Below are positions 1 to 5,539 of a stretch of 9,399 bases of DNA, in pieces. The stretch is from Streptosporangiaceae bacterium (GTDB taxonomy: Bacteria; Actinomycetota; Actinomycetes; Streptosporangiales; Streptosporangiaceae). The position numbers were made by a program, and so were the translations under genes. Every line of letters begins with the position of its first letter. Positions within the stretch are counted from its first letter, which is position 1. The DNA is taken from assembly GCA_025934635.1 (NCBI GenBank), contig JAICWX010000333.1, positions 1 to 9,399 on the forward strand, given 5' to 3'. Under the pieces are notes generated by a model. It searched no databases and was not told where the DNA came from. It saw only the letters and a program-made list of their open reading frames with translations.

Positions 1-480
1 AGCCGGGATCTCGCCGCGCGCGATGGCCCGGTCCAGCATGACCCGGTGCTGGGTCCGCAGCGGCTCGAGCACCCGGTCCCGCCACGCCCCGCGCAGTTCC
101 GGGTCGTGCTGCGCCTCGGCGATCAGCCCGGTCAGCATCGGGCCCATCGCCGTCTGGGTGACCGCGCGCACCCACGCGCGCAGGGCCGCCAGCAGGTCGC
201 CGCGCAGCGTGCCGGAATCCGGCAGCGGCTGCTCCTCGCGGAACGAGATGACGAACGCGTCCAGCGCGAGCAGTCCCTTCGACGGCCAGCGCCGGTAGAT
301 GGTCGTCTTCCCGACCCCCGCCCGCGCCGCGACCTCCTCGATCGACATCGCGTCCAGCCCGCGCTCGGCCAGCAACTCCAAAGTGGCGGTCAAGATGGCC
401 CGGTCGGCCTCCACGCTCCGCGGCCGCCCCCGCGGCGCCCCCGTCCCCGAGCTAGTTCCCCCCGGAATTTCAGCGTTCAT
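1..480 (-). CDS. TetR/AcrR-family transcriptional repressor (partial, C-terminal end outside the window)
   Basis: The reverse strand is open from an ATG at 480 to the left edge (160 codons, no stop), so the C-terminus is missing. Residues 20-75 form a TetR N-terminal domain: the RPRSVEADRAIL lead-in, then a helix-turn-helix at about 46-65 reading SIEEVAARAGVGKTTIYRRW, then PSKG. The later part (PDSGTLRGDLLAALRAWVRA, then GLIAEAQHDPELR) resembles the TetR_C_11-type ligand-binding domain. Proteins of this family bind a palindromic operator as dimers and release it when a small ligand binds. The gene is divergent from the exporter at 538, with only 57 bp between starts, and a 27-bp inverted repeat lies there. 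I infer that it represses the exporter and itself. There is no good Shine-Dalgarno site before the ATG. The family call is firm; the ligand is unknown. Confidence 0.93.
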   Translation of the reverse strand, partial: MNAEIPGGTSSGTGAPRGRPRSVEADRAILTATLELLAERGLDAMSIEEVAARAGVGKTTIYRRWPSKGLLALDAFVISFREEQPLPDSGTLRGDLLAALRAWVRAVTQTAMGPMLTGLIAEAQHDPELRGAWRDRVLEPLRTQHRVMLDRAIARGEIPA

Positions 481-500
481 CGCCAGGTTCTACCATAGAG

Positions 501-527
501 AAATCCGAAACGATCCGTAACGTATTT
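501..527. promoter_or_regulatory. Probable TetR operator (27-bp imperfect inverted repeat)
   Basis: The two halves mirror each other at 18 of 26 comparable positions, with pattern AAATnCGnnACG, three central bases, then CGTnnCGnATTT. The inner ACGnnnCGT core is typical of TetR-family operators. The site lies between the divergent tetR-type and MFS genes. It overlaps plausible promoter elements for both: a minus-strand -35 at about 515-520 with a TATGGT -10 at 492-497, and a plus-strand TAACGT box at 518-523. The symmetry is directly visible; binding by the adjacent repressor is inferred. Confidence 0.7.
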
Positions 528-537
528 GATTGGTTCC

Positions 538-2031
538 ATGCCTGCCCTCGGCCGCCCCGTATCCGCCCCAACCCGCACACCACAAGCACCACAAGCACCA
601 CAAGTACTGCAAGCGCCCACAGCACCCCAGGCACCTACGACCCGCCGCCAGCCGCTCCAGCTGGCCCTGATCCTCGTCGCCGCGTTCATGGTCGTCCTCG
701 ATTTCTCCATCGTGAACGTCGCCCTACCCTCGATCGAGACCGAACTGCATATGCCCGCCGATGCAGTCCAGTGGATCGTGACGGGGTACGCCATCTCGTT
801 CGGCGGATTGCTTATTCTCGGCGGCCGGGCGGCTGACCTGTTCGGCCGACGGCGCATGTTCGTCGCCGGCCTGATCGCGTTCTCGCTGGCCAGCCTGGCC
901 GGCGGGCTGGCCCAGGACCCCGTCCTGCTGATCGCGGCCCGGGTCGTGCAGGGCGCCGGCGCCGCCATCGTCGCCCCCGCCGCGCTCTCGCTCATCACCA
1001 CCGGCTTCCCCGAGGGACCCGAGCGTACTCGCGCCATCGGCCTGTACGGCGCGGTTTCCTCGGTCGGCTTCGTGGCCGGCCAGGTCCTCGGCGGGGTGCT
1101 GGTGCAGTTCACCAGCTGGCGCGCGGTGTTCCTGGTCAACGTCCCGGTCGGCCTGGCCGCCGCGGCCCTGTCCCCGTCCGTCCTCGGCGCGGCCAACGGC
1201 GCAGCCAGGACAGCCAAGGCCCGTCTGACCGCGAAAAGCCGCCGGCTCGACGTCCGCGGCGCGCTGCTGATCACCGTGGCGGTCACCCTGGTCGTCCTCG
1301 CGGTCTCCCAGGGCGTCGCCCTCGGCTGGTCATCCCCGCTGGTCATCGCGTCCGTGGTGGTGGCCGCCGCGGCCGTGGCCGGTTTCGCCAAGGCCGAGAC
1401 CCGGCACCCCGAGCCCCTCATCCGCCCCAGCCTGCTGCACCGCCGCGGCCTGCGGGACGGGACCACGCTGGCCTTCCTGCTCGGCCTGTGGAACGGCGGC
1501 GAGATGCTCGTCCTGTCGCTCTACCTGCAGCAGGTACTGCACGAGTCGCCGCTGCTGACCGGCCTGATCATCGCGCCCCAGGGGGTGGTGGGCTTCATGA
1601 TGGGCGTGACCGGACCGCGGCTGGCGGGCCGGATGGGAGTCAAGCGGCTGCTGGTGCTGACCGCCGCCGCGACCACCACCGGCTTCCTGGTGCTGACCCG
1701 GCTGCCGGCCACCGGCTGGAGCCCGGTGCTGTTCGTGGTCACGCTGATCGGCTTCGGCACCGCGGGCACCGCCCTCGGCTCGACCGTGCTGGCCAGCCGG
1801 GGCATGGCGGACGCCGACCAGGGCCTGGTCGGCGGCATGATCAACACCAGCCGTCAGATCGGCGCCGCGGTGGGCGCGGCCCTGCTGCCGGCCGTCGCCG
1901 AGGGCGTCGGCCACGGGCACGGTGTCTCCGGCGACCGCGCCGCCATGCTCGCCGCGGCCGTCGCCGCGCTGGCCGCCACCGCCGTAGCCTGGCGGGCCGT
2001 GCGCACCGTCCCGGCCCGCGCCACCGCCTAA
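538..2031 (+). CDS. MFS drug:proton antiporter, DHA2 (14-TMS) family
   Basis: This 497-residue integral membrane protein belongs to the EmrB/QacA-type DHA2 group, which uses the proton gradient to export drugs or metabolites. TM1 carries the family motif LDFSIVNVALP (about 54-64, with Asp55). The TM2-3 loop carries motif A, GGRAADLFGRRRM (95-107). The TM5 region has AGQVLGG (about 180-186), matching motif C except that its usual proline is Gln. Many further hydrophobic segments and the length fit about 14 helices. The first 40 residues are a polar cytosolic tail with Pro-Gln-Ala repeats. I chose the ATG at 538. An in-frame TTG at 526 is possible but lies inside the operator, and neither has a clear Shine-Dalgarno site. 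The neighbouring TetR gene points to substrate-inducible efflux; the substrate cannot be read from sequence. Confidence 0.93.
   Translation: MPALGRPVSAPTRTPQAPQAPQVLQAPTAPQAPTTRRQPLQLALILVAAFMVVLDFSIVNVALPSIETELHMPADAVQWIVTGYAISFGGLLILGGRAADLFGRRRMFVAGLIAFSLASLAGGLAQDPVLLIAARVVQGAGAAIVAPAALSLITTGFPEGPERTRAIGLYGAVSSVGFVAGQVLGGVLVQFTSWRAVFLVNVPVGLAAAALSPSVLGAANGAARTAKARLTAKSRRLDVRGALLITVAVTLVVLAVSQGVALGWSSPLVIASVVVAAAAVAGFAKAETRHPEPLIRPSLLHRRGLRDGTTLAFLLGLWNGGEMLVLSLYLQQVLHESPLLTGLIIAPQGVVGFMMGVTGPRLAGRMGVKRLLVLTAAATTTGFLVLTRLPATGWSPVLFVVTLIGFGTAGTALGSTVLASRGMADADQGLVGGMINTSRQIGAAVGAALLPAVAEGVGHGHGVSGDRAAMLAAAVAALAATAVAWRAVRTVPARATA
582..617 (+). repeat. Short in-frame tandem repeat (9-nt unit, about 4 copies) in the MFS N-terminal tail
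   Basis: The unit acaagcacc occurs exactly at 582-590 and 591-599, then in degenerate form at 600-608 and 609-617. It encodes a Pro-Gln-Ala-rich stretch at about residues 15-33 of the exporter, ahead of TM1. The A-rich CAA/GCA codons contrast with the GC-rich third positions of the rest of the gene. This looks like a slippage-prone, weakly constrained cytosolic tail. Confidence 0.75.
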
Positions 2032-2066
2032 AAAACTTAGGCACCGAACGGGTGGGTTCCCCGCCC
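2026..2066 (+). terminator. Two tandem hairpins after the MFS gene, possible terminator
   Basis: GCCTAA (2026-2031, containing the MFS stop codon) pairs perfectly with TTAGGC (2037-2042) around a 5-nt A-rich loop. A second hairpin pairs GGGTGGG (2050-2056) with CCCGCCC (2060-2066), one U-G wobble, around a 3-nt loop. No U-run follows, which is common for actinobacterial terminators. Folding is inferred from complementarity only. Confidence 0.4.
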
Positions 2067-2136
2067 CCGCTCACCCCGTCTGCCGCAGCGTGTACCGAAC
2101 GCGTCCCGCGCTCTCCTCCTGGCGGTCCTTTGGACT

Positions 2137-2142
2137 TACCTT
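2137..2142 (+). promoter_or_regulatory. Candidate -10 box (TACCTT) for a leaderless crotonase mRNA
   Basis: TACCTT fits the actinobacterial TANNNT -10 consensus and ends 6 nt before the ATG at 2149, so transcription would begin at or very near the start codon. No Shine-Dalgarno sequence precedes this ATG. No convincing -35 is visible at the matching distance. Confidence 0.45.
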
Positions 2143-2148
2143 AGTGTC

Positions 2149-2925
2149 ATGGGTTACGAGCACATCGACGTGGAGCGCGCCGGCGACTTCGCCACGATCA
2201 CGATGAACCGGCCGCAGCGCCGCAACGCCCTGTCGCTCGAGCACATGCGCGAGCTGATCACGGCGTTCGGCGAGGTAGGGAACAGCGACGCGCGGGGCAT
2301 CGTGCTGGCCGGAAACGGCCCGGTGTTCAGCGCCGGGCACGACTTCGCCGACATGGCCGGCGCGGACCTGCCCTCCATGCGGGCACTGCTGAGCACCTGC
2401 ACCGACCTGATGACGCTAATCCAGCACGTGCCCCAGCCCGTGGTGGCGCGGGTGCACGGGCTGGCCACGGCGGCCGGATGCCAGCTCGTGGCCACCGCCG
2501 ACCTGGCCGTGGCCAGCGAGAACGCCGGCTTCGCCACCCCCGGCGGCAAGGGCGGCTGGTTCTGCCACACCCCGATGGTGGCCGTGGCCAGGAACGTCGG
2601 CCGCAAGCGGGCCGCCGAGCTGGCCATGTCCGGCGACGTCATCGACGCGGCCACCGCGCTCGACTGGGGCCTGGTCAACCGGGTGGTGCCCGCGGGACAG
2701 CTCGACTCGGCCGTCCATGACCTGCTGGAGCGGGTCACCCGCGGTTCGGCCGCCAGCAAGGGCATCGGCAAGCAGGCGCTGTACGCGCAGATCGACCTCG
2801 ACCAGCCCAAGGCCTACGCCTACGCGATCGAGGTGATGGCGGCGACCAGCCAGCTGCCCGACGCGCAGGAAGGGATGCAGGCCTTCCTGGAGAAGCGCAA
2901 GCCGAACTGGGACCGCGCCCGCTGA
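2149..2925 (+). CDS. Enoyl-CoA hydratase/isomerase (crotonase) family protein, ECHDC3-like
   Basis: The 258 residues span the usual length of a single crotonase domain. ATITMNRPQRRNALS (15-29) opens the fold, SAGHDFADM (61-69) is the first oxyanion-hole segment, and HGLATAAGCQLVATADLAVA (103-122) is the second. EKRKPNW closes the C-terminus. Crotonases bind acyl-CoA thioesters and hydrate, isomerise or hydrolyse them. Here the two glutamates that drive classical hydration are absent: the position in GGGCE is Gln112, and the one in FAxPE is Gly132 (FATPG). The SGHD-type oxyanion segment resembles the ECHDC3-like branch, whose biochemistry is poorly defined. I therefore do not assign hydratase activity. 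A TANNNT box just upstream suggests a leaderless transcript. The gene ends 4 bp from the convergent methyltransferase gene. Confidence 0.9.
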   Translation: MGYEHIDVERAGDFATITMNRPQRRNALSLEHMRELITAFGEVGNSDARGIVLAGNGPVFSAGHDFADMAGADLPSMRALLSTCTDLMTLIQHVPQPVVARVHGLATAAGCQLVATADLAVASENAGFATPGGKGGWFCHTPMVAVARNVGRKRAAELAMSGDVIDAATALDWGLVNRVVPAGQLDSAVHDLLERVTRGSAASKGIGKQALYAQIDLDQPKAYAYAIEVMAATSQLPDAQEGMQAFLEKRKPNWDRAR

Positions 2926-2929
2926 GTCC

Positions 2930-3670
2930 TTATACCCGGGGCTTGGTCCAGACCGAGACGTGCTGGCCGCTCTCGCTGGTGAACGGCTCGCGCGCCCAGC
3001 CGGCCCAGCGGTCGTACAGCCGCATCCCGGCCAGCTGCGCCATCAGGTCGAGCTCGGACGGCCACACGTACCGGAACGGGATCGACCGGAACCGGCCGCG
3101 GCCGTCCTCGACCGTCACGTAGTTCGAGCTCATCGCCTGGGTGGCCGTGTCGTAGCGGTCGAACGCCCAGCTCGCGGGGCGGGCCGCGAATGGCACGTCG
3201 GTCTGCCCCGGCGGCAGCCTGCGCAGGTCCGGGACGCCGACCTCGACGACGAAGCAGCCGCCCGGCTCCAGGTGAGCGGCGGCGTTGCGGAAACAGGCCA
3301 CCTGCGCGTCCTGCGTGGTCACGTTCATGATCGTGTTGAACACCAGGTAGACCAGCGAGAACGTGCCGTCCGCCCGGGTGCTGGTGAAGTCGCCGATGGT
3401 GACCGGTATCGCGTCGCCGCCCGGCTTGGCCCGCAGCCGCGCCACCATGGCCCGGGACAGGTCGATGCCGTGCACGTCGACGCCGCGCGCGGCCAGCGGC
3501 AGCGCGACCCGCCCGGTCCCGATGGCCAGCTCGAGCGCCCGTCCGCCGGCCGCCAGCCCGGCCAGCGCACCGGCGGTCACGTCGATGACGGCGGGGTCGA
3601 ACTGCCCCTCGAACCCGTCGTCGTAGCCGGCCGCGACGTCTTCCCCGAAATACCCGTCTTCTTCACTCAT
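2930..3670 (-). CDS. Class I SAM-dependent methyltransferase
   Basis: The protein has 246 residues when started at the ATG at 3670 (MSEEDGYF). An in-frame ATG at 3826 would add 52 residues of non-family sequence and run through the divergent promoter region. SAM-binding landmarks follow in order: motif I ALELAIGTGR (45-54), the acidic strand-2 end GIDLSRAM (68-75, Asp70 expected to contact the ribose), and GDF (93-95) for the adenine pocket. LVYLVFNTIMNV (107-118) corresponds to the strand-4 region. The C-terminal half (DRYDTATQ, then IPFRYVWPSELDLM) is typical of small soluble methyltransferases of the Methyltransf_25 type. The substrate is not identifiable. It is divergent from the VOC gene and convergent with the crotonase gene. 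Confidence 0.88.
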   Translation of the reverse strand: MSEEDGYFGEDVAAGYDDGFEGQFDPAVIDVTAGALAGLAAGGRALELAIGTGRVALPLAARGVDVHGIDLSRAMVARLRAKPGGDAIPVTIGDFTSTRADGTFSLVYLVFNTIMNVTTQDAQVACFRNAAAHLEPGGCFVVEVGVPDLRRLPPGQTDVPFAARPASWAFDRYDTATQAMSSNYVTVEDGRGRFRSIPFRYVWPSELDLMAQLAGMRLYDRWAGWAREPFTSESGQHVSVWTKPRV

Positions 3671-3678
3671 CGTCCAGG

Positions 3679-3708
3679 ACGGTACCCCGGCCGCTACCTG
3701 CTCGTCAC
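3679..3708 (-). promoter_or_regulatory. Candidate housekeeping-type promoter of the methyltransferase gene (leaderless)
   Basis: Read on the minus strand, GTGACG (3708-3703) and TACCGT (3684-3679) are separated by 18 nt. They resemble the -35 TTGAC and -10 TANNNT elements of the major actinobacterial sigma factor. The -10 ends 8 nt before the ATG at 3670, so the mRNA would start at about the start codon. This is the second-best promoter match in the window. Confidence 0.5.
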
Positions 3709-3735
3709 CAGGTTTTGTCAGACCCGGCTGGTAGC

Positions 3736-3776
3736 GTCGGCCGCACGGCGGATACCTTCCTACCCGGCCGGCCGAC
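3736..3776 (+). repeat. 8-bp perfect inverted repeat in the leader region of the VOC gene
   Basis: GTCGGCCG (3736-3743) is the exact reverse complement of CGGCCGAC (3769-3776), with 25 nt between them that include TACCTT (3753-3758), a possible -10 box. A further GGCCGAC copy stands at 3784-3790 and could also pair with the first arm. It might be an operator or a 5'-leader hairpin. In such GC-rich DNA an 8-bp repeat can also be chance. Confidence 0.35.
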
Positions 3777-3809
3777 ACGGTTAGGCCGACTCTGCAAGGG
3801 GAAAATGCG

Positions 3810-4220
3810 ATGGCATCTCGACTCAATCCTTACCTCAACTTCAACGGAACTGCCCGCCAGGCCCTGGAGTTCTACAAGAGCGTGTTCGGCGGTGAGCTCA
3901 CCCTGAGCACGTTCGGCGACATGGGCATGGCGGACGCGCCCGACGCCGACAAGATCATGCACGGCCAGCTGGAGACCGACGCCGGCTACACGATCATGGC
4001 CGCCGACGTGCCCGGTCACATGGAGTACAAGCCCGCGGCCGGGTTCTCGGTCAGCCTGTCCGGCGACGACGCCGTCCTGGGCGAGTACTTCAACAAGCTC
4101 GCCGTCGGCGGCACCGTCCAGATGCCGCTGGCCAAGCAGGTCTGGGGCGACGAGTTCGGCATGTGCGTCGACCAGTTCGGCATCGACTGGCTGGTCAACA
4201 TCTCCCAGCCGCAGGCCTGA
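3810..4220 (+). CDS. VOC-superfamily protein, PhnB/YjdN-like (glyoxalase/bleomycin-resistance fold)
   Basis: The 136-residue protein matches the PhnB-like family along its whole length: NPYLNFNGTARQALEFYKSV (6-25), the FGGEL that follows it, IMHGQLET (49-56), MAADVPGH (63-70), VSLSGDD, and a final MPLAKQVWGDEFGMCVDQFG (105-124) followed by WLVNI. This family forms paired beta-alpha-beta-beta-beta modules and is usually dimeric and cytosolic. PhnB itself has no settled enzymatic role, and homologues are annotated as glyoxalase-like or 3-demethylubiquinone methyltransferase-like on fold alone, so I give no reaction. A good Shine-Dalgarno, AAGGGGAA at about 3797-3804, fixes the ATG at 3810. It heads a same-strand run with the SDR and carbonic-anhydrase-like genes, 51 bp before the former. 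Confidence 0.9.
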   Translation: MASRLNPYLNFNGTARQALEFYKSVFGGELTLSTFGDMGMADAPDADKIMHGQLETDAGYTIMAADVPGHMEYKPAAGFSVSLSGDDAVLGEYFNKLAVGGTVQMPLAKQVWGDEFGMCVDQFGIDWLVNISQPQA

Positions 4221-4234
4221 GCCGAGCCGGCCAG

Positions 4235-4249
4235 CCCGGCGCCGCCGGG
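4235..4249 (+). terminator. Hairpin between the VOC and SDR genes, possible terminator
   Basis: CCCGGC (4235-4240) pairs perfectly with GCCGGG (4244-4249) around a 3-nt loop, 14 nt after the VOC stop codon. No U-run follows. With a TANNNT box at 4258-4263 right after it, this may separate the VOC transcript from the next one. Confidence 0.3.
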
Positions 4250-4257
4250 TCATGTCC

Positions 4258-4263
4258 TAAGCT
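4258..4263 (+). promoter_or_regulatory. Candidate -10 box (TAAGCT) for a leaderless SDR mRNA
   Basis: TAAGCT fits TANNNT and ends 8 nt before the GTG at 4272. There is no Shine-Dalgarno sequence before that GTG, which is consistent with leaderless initiation. No clear -35 is present, so support is modest. Confidence 0.35.
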
Positions 4264-4271
4264 GCTGTGCC

Positions 4272-4871
4272 GTGCGAATCTTCGTGGCCGGCGCGAGCGG
4301 CCTGATCGGTGTCCGCCTGGTCCCGCTGCTGGTCGAGGCCGGCCATGAGGTGGCGGGCATGACACGGTCGCCGGAGAAGACCGGATTGCTCCGGGACCTC
4401 GGGGCCGAGCCCGTGATCTGCGACGTCTTCGACGCCGAGGCCCTGGCCGAGGCGGTCGAGGCCTTCGGCCCCGACACCGTGTTCCACCAGCTGACCGACC
4501 TGCCGGACAAGGTAGGCGACATGGCCGGCTTCGGCGCCCGCAACGACCGCATCCGCGGCGAGGGGACTCATAACCTCCTCGCCGCGGCCGTGGCCGCCGG
4601 GGCCGAGCAGTTCATCGCCCAGAGCATTGCCTGGGATCAGTCCGACGACGCCCGCCGGACGGTCACCGCCGGGCACGAGCGCACGGTGCTCGAGGCCGGC
4701 GGCGTCGTGATCCGCTACGGCCAGTTCTGGGGCCCGGGCACGTACTACGAGACGGCCCCGCCGGCCCGGCCGCGCATCCACCTGGACGACGCGGCCCGGC
4801 TGACCCTGCCCTCGCTCGACGCGCCGCCCGGCGTGACCATGGTGATCGACGACCGCGCCCTGCAGGCATGA
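4272..4871 (+). CDS. NAD(P)-binding atypical SDR / NAD-dependent epimerase-dehydratase family protein (compact form)
   Basis: The GTG start gives MRIFVAGASGLIG, an N-terminal Rossmann strand with the nucleotide-binding GxxGxxG motif at residues 7-13. HEVAGMTRSPEK (25-36) covers the strand that selects the cofactor, ICDVFD (49-54) the third strand, and VFHQLTDLP (70-78) the fourth. GTHNLLAAAVAAGAEQFIAQ (98-117) and RYGQFWGPGTYY (148-159) are typical of extended or atypical SDRs. The protein is only 199 residues, against roughly 280-320 for close-looking family members. The segment after GPGTYY is short, ending at HLDDAARLTLPSLDAPPGV, and no Tyr-x3-Lys pair is evident. It could be a compact NAD(P) sensor or reductase, or a reduced paralogue. 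The stop lies 7 nt before the next gene, suggesting co-translation. Confidence 0.82.
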   Translation: MRIFVAGASGLIGVRLVPLLVEAGHEVAGMTRSPEKTGLLRDLGAEPVICDVFDAEALAEAVEAFGPDTVFHQLTDLPDKVGDMAGFGARNDRIRGEGTHNLLAAAVAAGAEQFIAQSIAWDQSDDARRTVTAGHERTVLEAGGVVIRYGQFWGPGTYYETAPPARPRIHLDDAARLTLPSLDAPPGVTMVIDDRALQA

Positions 4872-4878
4872 TGGGCGG

Positions 4879-5400
4879 ATGCCACTTTTCGCCCTTGAAG
4901 GCCGCGCGCCGCAGGTAAGCCCGCAGGCGTGGATCGCGCCCACTGCCACCCTGGTCGGCGACGTCCGGGTCGAGGCCGAGGCCTCCGTCTGGTACGGCGC
5001 GGTGCTCCGCGCCGACTTCGGCCCGATCATCATCCGGCGCGGCGCGAACATCCAGGACGGCTCGGTCCTGCACGGCGGCGACGACCCGGTGACCGAAGTG
5101 GGGGAGGGGGCCACCATCGGCCACCTGTGCGTCGTACACGGCTGCCTCATCGGCACGGAGGCGCTGATCGGCAACGGCGCCACCGTCCTGGACGGCGCCG
5201 TCATCGGCAGCCGCGCCCTGATCGCAGCCGGCGCCACCGTAGCGCCAGGAACGGTCATCCCCGACGGCATGATCGCCGTCGGCGTCCCCGCCCGCGTCGC
5301 CGGCGAAGTCACCGGCCGCGCCAGGGAATGGGTCGACACCAACCCCGAGATCTACCGCGCCCTAGCCCGCCGCCACGCCGCCGGCCTCCGCCCCGCCTGA
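4879..5400 (+). CDS. Gamma-carbonic-anhydrase-like protein (left-handed beta-helix, YrdA/PaaY-type)
   Basis: The 173-residue protein is built of hexapeptide repeats that form a left-handed beta-helix, followed by a C-terminal helix (WVDTNPEIYRALARRH, 151-166). These proteins form trimers with metal at the subunit interfaces. All three metal-binding histidines of gamma carbonic anhydrases are in place: His65 in GSVLHGG, then His82 and His87 in GHLCVVHGC. Conserved RADFGPI (44-50) and NIQDGS (57-62) supply the Arg and Gln of the active-site network. The acidic proton-shuttle loop of archaeal Cam is not evident, as in the CamH/YrdA branch, so CO2 hydration is possible but not assured; PaaY-type CoA thioesterase activity is another known role. 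The ATG is 7 nt after the SDR stop, with GGGCGG immediately before it. Confidence 0.9.
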   Translation: MPLFALEGRAPQVSPQAWIAPTATLVGDVRVEAEASVWYGAVLRADFGPIIIRRGANIQDGSVLHGGDDPVTEVGEGATIGHLCVVHGCLIGTEALIGNGATVLDGAVIGSRALIAAGATVAPGTVIPDGMIAVGVPARVAGEVTGRAREWVDTNPEIYRALARRHAAGLRPA

Positions 5401-5526
5401 CTCCCAGCCACGCGACCGGCCTGCCATCAGATCCTTCCTGAGCATGGAAATAGCTCGCGAGTGCGAGGCTCATGGGGTTCGCATTCCCCGGCAACCCCGC
5501 GCCGGCTTCCGCCGCGTCCCGGTCGG

Positions 5527-5532
5527 TAGGGT
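5527..5532 (+). promoter_or_regulatory. Candidate -10 box (TAGGGT) for the aldo/keto reductase gene
   Basis: TAGGGT fits TANNNT and ends 7 nt before the ATG at 5540. The 139-bp gap before it (5401-5539) otherwise holds only a weak 5-bp hairpin (CTCGC 5454-5458 with GCGAG 5463-5467) and a GGGGTT/AACCCC inverted repeat (5474-5479, 5493-5498). No clear -35 is visible. Confidence 0.35.
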
Positions 5533-5539
5533 CGGATAT

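Noticed and set aside
477..1466. A 329-codon minus-strand open frame antisense to the MFS gene
   Set aside because: Composition is Ala/Thr/Arg/Pro low-complexity with no domain. The plus strand here has clear MFS motifs, and the frame is a GC-driven shadow.
3671..3826. N-terminal extension of the methyltransferase from the ATG at 3826
   Set aside because: It would overlap the VOC start, remove the promoter region and add residues not resembling methyltransferases. The ATG at 3670 fits family length and has a promoter at the right distance.
5444..5539. N-terminal extension of the aldo/keto reductase from the ATG at 5444
   Set aside because: MEYRALGKSGLRVS at 5540 is the canonical N-terminus and has a TANNNT box 7 nt upstream. 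The extra 32 residues match nothing familiar.
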